Shown here one piece after another: positions 8,171 to 16,848 of a stretch of 31,164 nt of DNA (position 1 is the stretch's first letter; each line of letters begins with the position of its first letter). The position numbers and the translations under genes are program-made. The notes under the pieces are model-generated. The model saw only the letters and a list, made by a program, of their open reading frames with translations. It ran no database searches and was not told the DNA's origin. The DNA is from a virus. Where the stretch lies: positions 1 through 31,164 of IMG/VR virus record IMGVR_UViG_3300030104_000258; one strand, 5' to 3'.

Positions 8171-9106
8171 ATGCCAAAGCTACACAGAAAAAGAAGCATA
8201 TTAGCTAAAGCTGAATCAAGTTATGGCACAAACCCTACACCTACTGGTTCAGCTAACTATGTACAGGTAATTGATCTGAATATAGAACCTATTGTTAGTG
8301 ATGAAGTAAGTAGAGATTTAATAAGGCCATATATGGGTAATTATGAAGTTATCCCTGCTAATACAAGAGTCAATGTAACTTTTGATGTAGAAATGTCTGG
8401 TAGTGGTTCTGCTGGTACAGCACCTAAATACGGAGCAATATTAAAAGCGTGTGCATTATCAGAAACAGTTGTTAGTTCTACATCAGTAACTTATGCCCCA
8501 GTTACTACACCTTCTTCTAGTGTTACTTTGTTTGTTAACTATGATGGTGTCAGACATATGGTTACAGGTTGTAGAGGTACTTTCAGTATTAATTGTGAAG
8601 TAAATAATATTCCACGTATTAGTTTTTCTTTAACAGGTATATTTAATGCACCTACTGATACTGCATTACCTACACCAACTATAAGTAACCAGGCATCACC
8701 ATTAATATTTAAAAATGGCAGTACATCAAACTTTGCTATTTTTGGTTTTGCTGCAGCATTACAATCTTGGTCATTAGATTTTAATAATGAAGTTATTTAT
8801 AGAGAATTGGTAGGTGGTACAAAAGAAGTATTGATTACAGACCGTAGACCATCAGGTACAGCAGTTATAGAGGCTGTTGCTTTATCAGCCCATAACTTTT
8901 TTACAGATTATACTGGCACATCAACTGGTACAAACACATGGTTACATGGAACTTCTGCAGGTAATAAAGTAACAGTATCTTGTCCACAGACAGATTTAGG
9001 GCAACCTACATATGAAGAATCAGATGGAATAACAATGCTTAGTCTTCCATTTTATGCAACACCAACTGCTGCAGCTAATAATGAATTTAGCCTTGTATTT
9101 ACCTAA
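8171..9106 (+). CDS. Major tail tube protein
   Basis: A 311-aa beta-rich protein placed where lambda gpV lies. I chose the ATG at 8171 (MPKLHRKRSILAKAESSYGT) over an in-frame TTG two codons upstream. The pattern K.ES.YGT.P.p..s..Y..v at the N-terminus followed by ANTRVNVTFDVEMSGSG, and a second half with WSLDFNNEVIYRELVG, fits the large tail tube family of siphoviruses and podophage-like Myo tails. It would stack in hexameric rings around the tape measure. The 55-nt gap upstream is very AT-rich (CTATATTATATAAAC) and may hold a promoter, though no convincing -35 element is present. Confidence 0.75.
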   Translation: MPKLHRKRSILAKAESSYGTNPTPTGSANYVQVIDLNIEPIVSDEVSRDLIRPYMGNYEVIPANTRVNVTFDVEMSGSGSAGTAPKYGAILKACALSETVVSSTSVTYAPVTTPSSSVTLFVNYDGVRHMVTGCRGTFSINCEVNNIPRISFSLTGIFNAPTDTALPTPTISNQASPLIFKNGSTSNFAIFGFAAALQSWSLDFNNEVIYRELVGGTKEVLITDRRPSGTAVIEAVALSAHNFFTDYTGTSTGTNTWLHGTSAGNKVTVSCPQTDLGQPTYEESDGITMLSLPFYATPTAAANNEFSLVFT

Positions 9107-9108
9107 AT

Positions 9109-9122
9109 TAGGGTATACCCTA
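9109..9122. promoter_or_regulatory. Perfect 14-bp palindrome TAGGGTATACCCTA (operator copy E)
   Basis: Located between the tail tube stop (9106) and the tail assembly chaperone ATG (9144). It has the same GGGTATACC core as four sites in the early minus-strand region (25554, 26775, 27693 and 29569), and is the only copy in the late genes. It is too short for an ordinary terminator and has no T-run after it. A protein binding site is more likely. Confidence 0.55.
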
Positions 9123-9143
9123 GTAAATAGTTACTAGATTTTT

Positions 9144-9485
9144 ATGCCTTTTGTTTTAGATCAAAGTCCATTTTATAAATGGAAAGTAGAAGTTAATGTA
9201 AATAAAGATGGAACTGTACATACAGAGGTTTTTACTGCTTTATTTAAAAATATTACTCAGTCAAGATTTAAGGAAATGATAAAAATGGTGGAAGATAAAC
9301 AGATAGATGATATTGATGTTACAAAAGAAATATTAGTAGGTTGGGAAGATATGGAAGCAGCAGATGGTACACAAGTAGAATTTAATAAATCTAACCTTAA
9401 TAAGTTATGTGAGGTAAGAGGTTTTGCTACTGCTGTAGGTTTTGCATTTATGGAATCAAATCAACAGATTTTTGAAAAAAACTAA
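9144..9485 (+). CDS. Tail assembly chaperone, short form (gpG-like)
   Basis: A 113-aa protein directly before the tape measure gene, as lambda G. It has an N-terminal beta part (YKWKVEVNVNKDGTVHTEVF) and a helical rest (FKEMIKMVEDKQIDDIDVTKEILVGWEDM). By family knowledge it coats the tape measure protein and recruits tail tube subunits. It ends in codons GAA AAA AAC TAA, which contain the slippery heptamer described separately. A -1 shift yields a longer protein, as in the lambda G/GT pair. Confidence 0.8.
   Translation: MPFVLDQSPFYKWKVEVNVNKDGTVHTEVFTALFKNITQSRFKEMIKMVEDKQIDDIDVTKEILVGWEDMEAADGTQVEFNKSNLNKLCEVRGFATAVGFAFMESNQQIFEKN
9476..9482 (+). promoter_or_regulatory. Programmed -1 frameshift slippery site A AAA AAC
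   Basis: The zero frame reads GAA AAA AAC TAA, giving the X XXY YYZ heptamer A AAA AAC one codon before the stop. In the -1 frame a TGA at 9473-9475 closes the frame just before the heptamer. The frame then stays open to 9805, so the two frames can only be joined inside this 10-nt overlap. Confidence 0.85.
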
Positions 9486-9805
9486 TAGGGGCAGGTGAGT
9501 ATTGGGCTGTTGGCTCTACTGTCATAGATAAAACAGCAGAAGATGATGCAGTATTAGGAATAAAAACAGAAAAAAAAGAAATAGATAATAATTATTATGT
9601 ATATTTACAAAATTGGGAAACTGTACAAATGTTCTTACGGTGTCAGACACAATGGCGTGTAGGAATGAGTGGAATTATTGGATTAGACTATACATCTGTG
9701 GTAGAAATGATTAAACTGTATTTAGTAGAAGATACTGTTGCAATGCTAGAAAATCTACAAATTATGGAAGCTGCAGCATTACAGGCATTAAATAGAGATA
9801 AATAA
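9476..9805 (+). CDS. -1 frame extension of the tail assembly chaperone (GT-like fusion)
   Basis: This frame runs from the slippery site to TAA at 9803-9805, two codons' width before the tape measure ATG. After slipping, reading resumes L-I-G-A-G-E-Y-W and adds 107 residues to the 113-aa protein, giving about 220 aa. The added part contains NWETVQMFLRCQTQWRVGMS followed by GIIGLDY, the pattern of DUF1799-type phage proteins, which are known as the T part of tail assembly chaperones. There is no start codon between 9476 and the ATG at 9629, which would cut off the front of the domain, so frameshifting is the better explanation. It accounts for the apparent 320-nt gap. Confidence 0.83.
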   Translation, partial: KKLIGAGEYWAVGSTVIDKTAEDDAVLGIKTEKKEIDNNYYVYLQNWETVQMFLRCQTQWRVGMSGIIGLDYTSVVEMIKLYLVEDTVAMLENLQIMEAAALQALNRDK

Positions 9806-9806
9806 T

Positions 9807-11555
9807 ATGGCAAAGTTTGATTTAGTAGTAGCAGCAAAAACTGTAGGGGCAAGTTCTATAAAACGTCTTGGTAACTCTATGCAAGGGGTTACAGGTAAGG
9901 TGAAAAATTTAAGGCTTGCAATGGGCGGTCTTAATAAAACATTTGGTGCATTAGGTTTAATTATATCTGGTGGTGCTTTTGTAGGTCTTGTAAAGGGTGC
10001 AATAGATAGTGCAGATGCATTCGGTAAGATGTCAGATCAAACAGGCATAGCAGCTAATACATTACAGGCTTATGTAAACGCAGGTAAATTAGCTGGTGTT
10101 AGTCAGGAAACAATAGACAAAGGGTTAAAAAGATTAGCACAATCAATGAGGGAAGCAGACCAGGGTGTTGCTACTTATAAAGATAGCTTTGATTCATTAG
10201 GAATATCTGTAAGAGGTACAGATGGCACATTTAAAACAAGTGAACAAGTATTAGGAGAAGTTGCAGATAGGTTTGCAACTATGGAAAATGGTGCAACAAA
10301 AGCAGCTATATCTATGGAAATATTTGGTAGGTCAGGAGCTAATTTAATAAACTTACTTAATGGTGGTGCAGCGTCATTAGAAGAATTTAATTATGCAGTA
10401 TCAGATGAATTTGCACAAAACGCAGAGTTTTTTAATGATCAGATAGCAGTTTTAGCTATACAGTTTGATGGATTTAGAAAACAACTTACAGATGCATTAC
10501 TACCATCATTAAATACCATTGTTGGTGTATTTAGTGAATTGTTTAGTGCAGAAAATGATTTTAGTGGATTTTTTAAGGCTATTGAAATAGGTATAAGAGG
10601 TATATCTATTGGAATATTTGCAACTGTAAAATTAGTAGATGAAATAATTAGAGTTCTAGGAACAGCAGCACAACGTGTACAAGGTTTTTTTGACAGTATA
10701 AAAATACCACCTTTTATACAAAAACTATTAGGTGGTGCTGGCAATATTGCAAAAGATTTAGGTAATAAATTTAAAACGCAGCAGAAAAGTAATTTAACAG
10801 CATTATTAGGAGAAGATTTTACAAAAGGTTTTTCTGATAGGTTTACTGAAAGTTTTAATAAAATACAAGAATTATTTAGTGGGACAACAAACGCACCTGC
10901 TAGTTATTTTCAAGATATAAAAGATAGTGCTGATGGTGCAGGTGATTCTATTAATAAGTCATTTGGTCAAACAATGCGTGATAAGTTAAAAACTTTTGAT
11001 GATGGCATCAAATCTTTAAAAGAATCTATGGCAGATGTAGTAATAAAAGGAATAAAAGGAATGGAAGATGCTTTAGTGAAGTTTGTAGAAACAGGGAAAC
11101 TTAATTTTAAAGATTTAACAAGATCAATAATATCTGATATGGTGCGTATGCAAATACAACAATCAATAACAAAACCACTAAGTAATTTTATTGGTGGATT
11201 ATTTGGCAATGCAGATGGTAATGCTTTTGTTAATGGAAAAGTAAAAAAATATGCTTACGGAGGCATTGTAAATAGACCAACACTTTTTCCTATGGCTAAT
11301 GGTGGAGTAGGGCTAATGGGTGAAGCAGGTTCACCAGAAGCTATTTTACCTCTACGCAGGGGTAGCAATGGTAAATTAGGTGTTGAATCATCTGGTGGTG
11401 GCAGTACAATTATAAATGTATCTGTAGATGCTTCTGGTTCTTCTGTTAGTGGTAATAATAATGAAGGAAATCAGTTGGGACAGTTAATTGGTGTTGCTAT
11501 AAAAAATGAATTAATTAAAGAAAAAAGGCCTGGTGGTTTATTATCAACTGCATAA
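9807..11555 (+). CDS. Tail tape measure protein
   Basis: A 582-aa protein. The N-terminus is helical, followed by the hydrophobic glycine-rich segment FGALGLIISGGAFVGLVKG (about 46-64) and then FGKMSDQTGIAANTLQAYV and FGRSGANLINLL, all typical of lambda-family tape measures. The C-terminal part has MRDKLKTFDDGIKSLKES and the family's GLMGEAGSPEAILPLRRG motif (about residues 505-522). It sets tail length and probably reaches the host membrane at ejection. With roughly 0.15 nm per residue (family rule), it predicts a tail of about 85-90 nm, shorter than lambda's. Its ATG follows the end of the frameshifted frame by one base. Confidence 0.92.
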   Translation: MAKFDLVVAAKTVGASSIKRLGNSMQGVTGKVKNLRLAMGGLNKTFGALGLIISGGAFVGLVKGAIDSADAFGKMSDQTGIAANTLQAYVNAGKLAGVSQETIDKGLKRLAQSMREADQGVATYKDSFDSLGISVRGTDGTFKTSEQVLGEVADRFATMENGATKAAISMEIFGRSGANLINLLNGGAASLEEFNYAVSDEFAQNAEFFNDQIAVLAIQFDGFRKQLTDALLPSLNTIVGVFSELFSAENDFSGFFKAIEIGIRGISIGIFATVKLVDEIIRVLGTAAQRVQGFFDSIKIPPFIQKLLGGAGNIAKDLGNKFKTQQKSNLTALLGEDFTKGFSDRFTESFNKIQELFSGTTNAPASYFQDIKDSADGAGDSINKSFGQTMRDKLKTFDDGIKSLKESMADVVIKGIKGMEDALVKFVETGKLNFKDLTRSIISDMVRMQIQQSITKPLSNFIGGLFGNADGNAFVNGKVKKYAYGGIVNRPTLFPMANGGVGLMGEAGSPEAILPLRRGSNGKLGVESSGGGSTIINVSVDASGSSVSGNNNEGNQLGQLIGVAIKNELIKEKRPGGLLSTA

Positions 11556-11558
11556 ATT

Positions 11559-11900
11559 ATGACGACATTTCCTTCTATTGAACCTTCCTATGGGTTTACA
11601 AAAACACAGACACCTAATGTAGAAACAATACAATTAGGTGATGGATATCAGCAGCGTTTTACAAGAGGATTAAATCAAAATCCCATGACATTATCTGTTG
11701 CATTTAATAATCTAACTGAAGCTGATGCAGATACTATAGAAGCATTTTTTGTAGAAAGAAAAGGTGTAGAAAATTTTGATTTTACAGCACCAGGAGAATC
11801 AGCAGCTAAAAAATATATCTGTAAAAGTCATAAAAAAGAAATACGTTTTCCAAATAGAGCAACTATAGCCTGTCAATTTGAAGAGGTATTTGAACCATAA
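11559..11900 (+). CDS. Minor tail protein, lambda gpM family
   Basis: A 113-aa beta-barrel tail-tip protein right after the tape measure, as lambda M (109 aa). Recognisable segments are PSYGFTKTQTPNVETIQLGD, GYQQRFTRGLNQNP and EAFFVERKGVENFDFTAP. It acts as a distal tail hub or collar that connects the tube to the tip. Its stop overlaps the gpL-like start by one base (TAATG). Confidence 0.9.
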   Translation: MTTFPSIEPSYGFTKTQTPNVETIQLGDGYQQRFTRGLNQNPMTLSVAFNNLTEADADTIEAFFVERKGVENFDFTAPGESAAKKYICKSHKKEIRFPNRATIACQFEEVFEP

Positions 11901-12517
11901 TGGCAATACCTGTATCTGAATTACAGAAGTTAACACCTAATTCAATAATTGAATTATTTGTACTTGAATTAGTTGAAGGCTTACATTATGCAACTGGTAA
12001 TCCTTCTGGTGTTCCAATTTTATATAGATTTCATAGTGGAGTAAACCTTAATAGTAATGCAGAATTAGTATGGCAAAGTAATAGCTATCAAAGATTTCCT
12101 ATAGAAGCAGATGGTTTTGTAAAAAGTGGTACTGGGATGATTCCAAGACCTACATTAACTGTTTCAAATTTAGGTGGTATTACTAGATCTGGTTCTGTTA
12201 TAAGTGTTACTGATTTAATGTTGTTAGTTAATTTAGTTACACCACATAATGATTTATTAAATGCAAAAGTAACAAGAATACAAACTACTGCAGATAATTT
12301 AGATGCTGCTAATTTTAGTGGTGGTACTAATCCATTTGGTACTCCATCTTCTGATGAATTAGAACAGGAGATATATTTAATCAAACGTAAGGTTACAGAA
12401 ACACGTACATTAGTACAATTTGAATTAGCTGGTGATTTAGATAAAACAAATCTACGAATACCTAAAAGACAAGTAACAAGAAAAGACTTTCCTGGAGTTG
12501 GTACATTTATTAACTAA
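11900..12517 (+). CDS. Minor tail protein, lambda gpL family, lacking the cysteine domain
   Basis: A 205-aa protein following gpM in lambda order. The conserved body is clear (ILYRFHSG, YQRFPIEADGF, RPTLTVSNLGG, EIYLIKRKV, FELAGDLD). The family normally continues past 'P.R.V' into a C-terminal domain whose cysteines bind an iron-sulfur cluster in lambda gpL (232 aa). Here the protein stops at RQVTRKDFPGVGTFIN and contains no cysteine at all. The next gene begins one base after the stop, and no remnant of the domain is visible in other frames, so this looks like a stable shortened form rather than a fresh frameshift. Confidence 0.88.
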   Translation: MAIPVSELQKLTPNSIIELFVLELVEGLHYATGNPSGVPILYRFHSGVNLNSNAELVWQSNSYQRFPIEADGFVKSGTGMIPRPTLTVSNLGGITRSGSVISVTDLMLLVNLVTPHNDLLNAKVTRIQTTADNLDAANFSGGTNPFGTPSSDELEQEIYLIKRKVTETRTLVQFELAGDLDKTNLRIPKRQVTRKDFPGVGTFIN

Positions 12518-12518
12518 C

Positions 12519-12872
12519 ATGGAACAATGGAAAAAAGATGCTATTGCACATGCAAAAGAATGTAAACCAGAAGAATCATGTGGAATATTAGCAATAAAAA
12601 ATAATCAAACAATATATTATAAATGTAAAAATGTAGCAGATGAATTAAAAACTGAATCTTTTATTATTGAACCTATACAGTATGCAGATATTGAAGATGA
12701 AACTGATGAAATAGTTGGTATAGTTCATAGTCATCCACAAAATATATTAGTTTTTTCTGATGCTGATATTTATAGCTGTAACTCAATAGATTTACCTTTT
12801 TATCTAGTTTCACCAGATTCAGATAAAATAGAAACATTATTGCCAAATAAAATAGATGCTAAAAAAAATTAA
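12519..12872 (+). CDS. JAMM/MPN-domain tail protease (gpK N-terminal part)
   Basis: A 117-aa protein. I chose ATG 12519, one base after the gpL stop, over an in-frame TTG at 12498. The JAMM zinc-protease motif is complete: Glu18/19 in EESCGIL, His70-Ser-His72, seven residues, Ser80 and Asp83 (HSHPQNILVFSDAD). In lambda gpK this domain is fused to an NlpC/P60 peptidoglycan hydrolase; here the gene ends after the JAMM domain. By family knowledge the tail JAMM protease sits next to a ubiquitin-like gpI, which is the neighbouring gene here (overlap 17 nt), and may process it or act at the tip during assembly. Confidence 0.85.
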   Translation: MEQWKKDAIAHAKECKPEESCGILAIKNNQTIYYKCKNVADELKTESFIIEPIQYADIEDETDEIVGIVHSHPQNILVFSDADIYSCNSIDLPFYLVSPDSDKIETLLPNKIDAKKN

Positions 12873-13431
12873 GGTATATGGTAAATTAAGAAAATTTGTA
12901 GGCAAATCAGAATTTATTGCTGATATTAATAGTCCAAGAGAAGCCTTTAGTTTTTTACTTTGTAATTTTAAGGATATAGATAAGCACATGAAAGAACAGC
13001 TATATGTTGTTACTGTTGGTGCAAAAGTTATTACAGAAGATTTATTAAATATACAAACTGATAAAGATATAAAAATAATCCCTGTTGTACATGGTAATTT
13101 TTTCAGTATTATTATTGGTGCTGTTGTTAAATATGCAGCAAAAAAATATTTAGCAAAAACAATTATTGGAACTATTGTTAGCTATATTGGTACAACTTTA
13201 ATGTTAAGTGGCGTAAATAATCTTATATCTGAGCAGAAAGATACAAGAAACCCTAATACATCACAAGATTCATTAGATCCATCTGCATTAGCATCTAACT
13301 ACTCCTTTACAGGACTTACTAATATTAGTAATGCTGGTGTTCCAGTTAATATTGCTTATGGTGAAATTTTAGTTGGTTCTATTGTTGTATCTAATGGTGT
13401 TGATACAATTCAAGTTGAAGGTACAAACTAA
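12856..13431 (+). CDS. Tail assembly protein, lambda gpI-like, ubiquitin-like N-terminus plus membrane-type segment
   Basis: A 191-aa protein. Residues 1-80 have the beta-grasp pattern (KKIKVYGKLRKFVGKSEF ... SPREAFSFLL ... DKDIKIIPVVHG), as in lambda gpI. About residues 82-122 hold one or two hydrophobic stretches (FFSIIIGAVVKYAA, TIIGTIVSYIGTTLMLSG). The C-terminus, FTGLTNISNAGVPVNIAYGE then ILVGSIVVSNG, is the motif seen at the end of gpI proteins that feed into the gpJ hub. The hydrophobic stretch may insert in the host membrane. It overlaps the JAMM gene by 17 nt and gpJ by one base (TAATG). Confidence 0.85.
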   Translation: MLKKIKVYGKLRKFVGKSEFIADINSPREAFSFLLCNFKDIDKHMKEQLYVVTVGAKVITEDLLNIQTDKDIKIIPVVHGNFFSIIIGAVVKYAAKKYLAKTIIGTIVSYIGTTLMLSGVNNLISEQKDTRNPNTSQDSLDPSALASNYSFTGLTNISNAGVPVNIAYGEILVGSIVVSNGVDTIQVEGTN

Positions 13432-16400
13432 TGTCAATAAACGAATTTAATCAAAATACAGTTTTCAATAATCCTGATTTACCTAGTGGTGCATTATCTT
13501 CTAAACAATTTAATACAATTGTGGAAGTGCTTTCTGAAGGAAATATAGAGGGTTCAGCCACAGCATCAAAAGATGGAATTACTGATAAAACATCTGCAGC
13601 ATATTTTAATGCATTTAAAAAAGATATATTTTTGAATCAAACTCCTATACTACAGGCTGCAGCAAGTAACACAGCACCACAGGATAGTGATTTTAACTAT
13701 AAAGATGTAGGTTTTGATTTTAGACTTGGCACATCAAATCAAGCTTTCATTGATGGCATTAATAATATTGAAACTGAAATACCAATAGTTACAACAGTTA
13801 CATCATCTTCTCCTGTAACACATACTGTAAATCAATCAAATATTAATTCAGTACGTGTTACTTTAAGATTTCCATCAATGCAGAAATTTGAAGATAATGG
13901 TGATATTAATGGTGTTTCTGTAAATTTATTAATAAAAACTATAGAAAATGATGGTACAACAACAACTGTTATAAATGACACAGTAACAGGTAGATCAACA
14001 AATGCATATTTCAGAGATTATCTTGTAAAACTAAAATCTACTACTTCATTTCCTGTACAGATAAGAGTAGAAAGAATAACTGCAGATAGTACAGAATCAA
14101 AACTTGTAAATGCATTTTTATTTCATAGTGCAACTAATATAATTTTTGAACAAAACGCATACCCAGATACAGCACATGTTGCACTAAGGTTTAATGCTGA
14201 GCAATTTCCAAGAGTTCCCAAGAGGGTGTTTAAAATACGTGGTATAAAAATAAAAATTCCTTCTAATTCAACAGTAAATTTAGCTGATGGATCTTTAACA
14301 TATAGCGGTACATGGAATGGAACATTTAAGGTTGATAAGGTATGGTGTTCAGATCCAGCATGGATTTTATATGATTTATTAATTAATACACGTTATGGCT
14401 GTTCTATTTCAGAATCAGCACTAGATAAATTTACTTTTAAAACAGTAAGTGAATACTGTGGAGGTCAGGTTGATGATGGATCTGGTACAGGTTCTACAGA
14501 GCCTAGATTTAGCTGTAATGTAAATATTACACAAGCACAGGAAGCCTACACAGTTATTAATGATTTATGTAGTGTAATGAGAGCAATGCCTTATTATTCT
14601 GCAGGTGGTATTGTAATTTCACAGGATGCACCAAAAAATTCATCTTATTTATTTAATAATGCAAATGTTACTGATGATGGTTTTACATATTTTGGTTCTA
14701 GCTTAGATACAAGACATACTGTAATACATGTTTCATACTTAGACATGACAACACAGGAATTAGATATTGAAACAGTTGAAGCTGATAACGCAACACAAAA
14801 TAAATATGGAGTTCATGTAAAAACTATAAAAGCATTTGCAACAACATCAAGAGGTCAAGCTGCAAGACTAGGAAAATGGTTTTTATACAATGAACAAAAT
14901 TCTGGAGAAACAATTACATTTAATACAACTATTGCTGCAGGTTGTTTAGTAAGACCAGGAGATATTATATCTGTATCAGATAATTTAAAAGCAGGTGTTA
15001 GAAGAGGTGGGTTACTGAAAAGTGTTACTAATACAACTACTGTTGTTTTAGATGATACTGCTGATACTGATATACCTTCACTTTCTGATAATCCTACATT
15101 ATCTGTAATTTTGCCTGATGGATCTTTAGAGACAAGAAATATAAGTACTATAAACTCAGCTACAATATCTGTTTCTTCTGGTTATTCTCAAGCACCTAAT
15201 CAGCATGCACCATATATTTTAGAAACTTCAACATTACAAACAACAACATGGCGTGTTTTATCAATAACAGAAAATGATGATCTTACTTTTACTATCAGTG
15301 GTTTAGAGCATAACAGTGGTAAATATGCTTTTGTTGAAGATGGTTCTGCATTACCTACAAGAAATATTACAACACTTACTGAAATAAAAAATCCTCCTGA
15401 TGGACTAAATGCATCTGAAAAAATTGTTGTTATAAATAGCACTGCAGTACCAAAAATTATTTTAGATTGGCAACCACAGGCAGGTGTAACAAAATACCAG
15501 GTACAATTCAGAGCAAATAATGGTGATTTTAAAACTATTGAAACACCATCAAGTAATGCTGAAATATTTAATACAGATGTTGGTACTTACGAATTTAGAG
15601 TATTTAGTTTTAATGCTTTGAATCAGCCATCAAGAACACCTGCAACACTTACATTTAATGCTGTAGGTAAAACAGCACCACCTGCTGACATAACTGGTCT
15701 TACATTTGAACCTATAACAGATAAACTTGCAAGAATAAGATGGAATCCTGTAACAGAAGCAGATGTTATAGCAGGTGGAAGAATTTATGTAAGACATTCA
15801 CCTGTAACAGATGGTAGTGGTACATTTTCTAATGCAACAGATTTAATTCAAGCATTATCTGGTAATACAAGTTCTGCTGAAATACCAATACTAGAAGGTG
15901 AAGTAATATTAAAAGCACAAGATGACGGTCAGAGGTTTAGTGTTGGAGAAACAAGTGTTGTAATAGATTTACCAGACCCACAACCATCACTAATAACGCA
16001 AACAAGGCGAGAAGATCAGGACAATCCCAAATTTCAAGGTACAAAAACTAATATTGGTTTTGATCCTGTCAGTAATTCTATAAACCTTAGTGGTACAGGT
16101 GTTTTTGATGATATTACTGATTTTGATGCAGAAGCAAGTCTTGATGATTTAGGGGGTGTAAGTTCTACTGGAAATTATGATTTTGGTGGAACGGCTGGTG
16201 GTACTACCTTAGATTTAGGAGGTGTTTTTGCTCTTGATCTTAAAAAACACGTTAAATCACAGGCAATATATCCTAATGATCTGATTGACAGTAGAGGATT
16301 AATTGATGATTTACAGGATTTTGATGGTACTGCCTCTGTTGATGTGAACGCAGATATGCTTGTTAGAGTAACAACAGATGATCCCACTTCTGGTTCACCT

Positions 16401-16814
16401 ACTTATACAGCCTTTCAAAAATTTGCAAATGGAACGTATAGAGGTAGAGGGTTTCAGTTTAGAGCAAATCTTACATCAAATGATCCAGCACAGGATATTC
16501 AAGTTACTGAATTAGGTTATACAGCCAGTTTACAAAGAAGAACAGAACAAAGTGCAACAGCTATTACCTCTGGAGCAGGTGCTAAAAATGTTACTTTTGA
16601 TCATCCTTTCTTTGTCGGTACTAGCAGTTTATTAGGTGCAAATTCACACTTACCATCGGTGGGAATAACGGCAACTGATCTTGCAAGCGGTGACTTTTTT
16701 ACTCTTACAAATGTAAGTTCAACTGGTTTTACAGTTCATTTTAAAGATAGTTCTAATGCTTCAATAAATAGAAACTTTAATTTTACTGCTGTTGGGTTTG
16801 GTAAAGGTGGATAA
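13431..16814 (+). CDS. Tail tip / central fibre protein, lambda gpJ family
   Basis: A 1127-aa protein, the host-specificity hub in lambda-like tails. The N-terminal hub region includes SSKQFNTIVEVLSEGNIEG and YPDTAHVALRFNAEQFPRVP. The middle contains WILYDLLINTRYGCSI and DLCSVMRAMPYYSAGG, both typical of gpJ. A fibronectin type III-like domain lies around residues 650-750 (ILDWQPQAGVTKYQVQFRA). The C-terminus (about 1040-1127) ends in the GFTVHFKDSS ... FNFTAVGFGKGG module common in marine phage tail tips. It would contact the receptor or anchor the side fibres encoded downstream. It begins by a one-base stop/start overlap with gpI. Confidence 0.92.
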   Translation: MSINEFNQNTVFNNPDLPSGALSSKQFNTIVEVLSEGNIEGSATASKDGITDKTSAAYFNAFKKDIFLNQTPILQAAASNTAPQDSDFNYKDVGFDFRLGTSNQAFIDGINNIETEIPIVTTVTSSSPVTHTVNQSNINSVRVTLRFPSMQKFEDNGDINGVSVNLLIKTIENDGTTTTVINDTVTGRSTNAYFRDYLVKLKSTTSFPVQIRVERITADSTESKLVNAFLFHSATNIIFEQNAYPDTAHVALRFNAEQFPRVPKRVFKIRGIKIKIPSNSTVNLADGSLTYSGTWNGTFKVDKVWCSDPAWILYDLLINTRYGCSISESALDKFTFKTVSEYCGGQVDDGSGTGSTEPRFSCNVNITQAQEAYTVINDLCSVMRAMPYYSAGGIVISQDAPKNSSYLFNNANVTDDGFTYFGSSLDTRHTVIHVSYLDMTTQELDIETVEADNATQNKYGVHVKTIKAFATTSRGQAARLGKWFLYNEQNSGETITFNTTIAAGCLVRPGDIISVSDNLKAGVRRGGLLKSVTNTTTVVLDDTADTDIPSLSDNPTLSVILPDGSLETRNISTINSATISVSSGYSQAPNQHAPYILETSTLQTTTWRVLSITENDDLTFTISGLEHNSGKYAFVEDGSALPTRNITTLTEIKNPPDGLNASEKIVVINSTAVPKIILDWQPQAGVTKYQVQFRANNGDFKTIETPSSNAEIFNTDVGTYEFRVFSFNALNQPSRTPATLTFNAVGKTAPPADITGLTFEPITDKLARIRWNPVTEADVIAGGRIYVRHSPVTDGSGTFSNATDLIQALSGNTSSAEIPILEGEVILKAQDDGQRFSVGETSVVIDLPDPQPSLITQTRREDQDNPKFQGTKTNIGFDPVSNSINLSGTGVFDDITDFDAEASLDDLGGVSSTGNYDFGGTAGGTTLDLGGVFALDLKKHVKSQAIYPNDLIDSRGLIDDLQDFDGTASVDVNADMLVRVTTDDPTSGSPTYTAFQKFANGTYRGRGFQFRANLTSNDPAQDIQVTELGYTASLQRRTEQSATAITSGAGAKNVTFDHPFFVGTSSLLGANSHLPSVGITATDLASGDFFTLTNVSSTGFTVHFKDSSNASINRNFNFTAVGFGKGG

Positions 16815-16826
16815 AACAGATATACT
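16797..16826 (+). promoter_or_regulatory. Possible promoter for the fibre genes
   Basis: A good -10 hexamer TATACT at 16821-16826, with a weak TTTGGT 18 bp upstream (16797-16802), in the only gap between gpJ and the first fibre gene (34 nt). This would let the fibre block be expressed separately. Weak prediction. Confidence 0.3.
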
Positions 16827-16848
16827 AAGAAAAATTGCTTTAAATTAA

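Noticed and set aside
9629-9805. Independent gene starting at ATG 9629 before the tape measure
   Set aside because: It would begin inside the DUF1799-like domain. The -1 frameshift explains the whole open frame from 9476.
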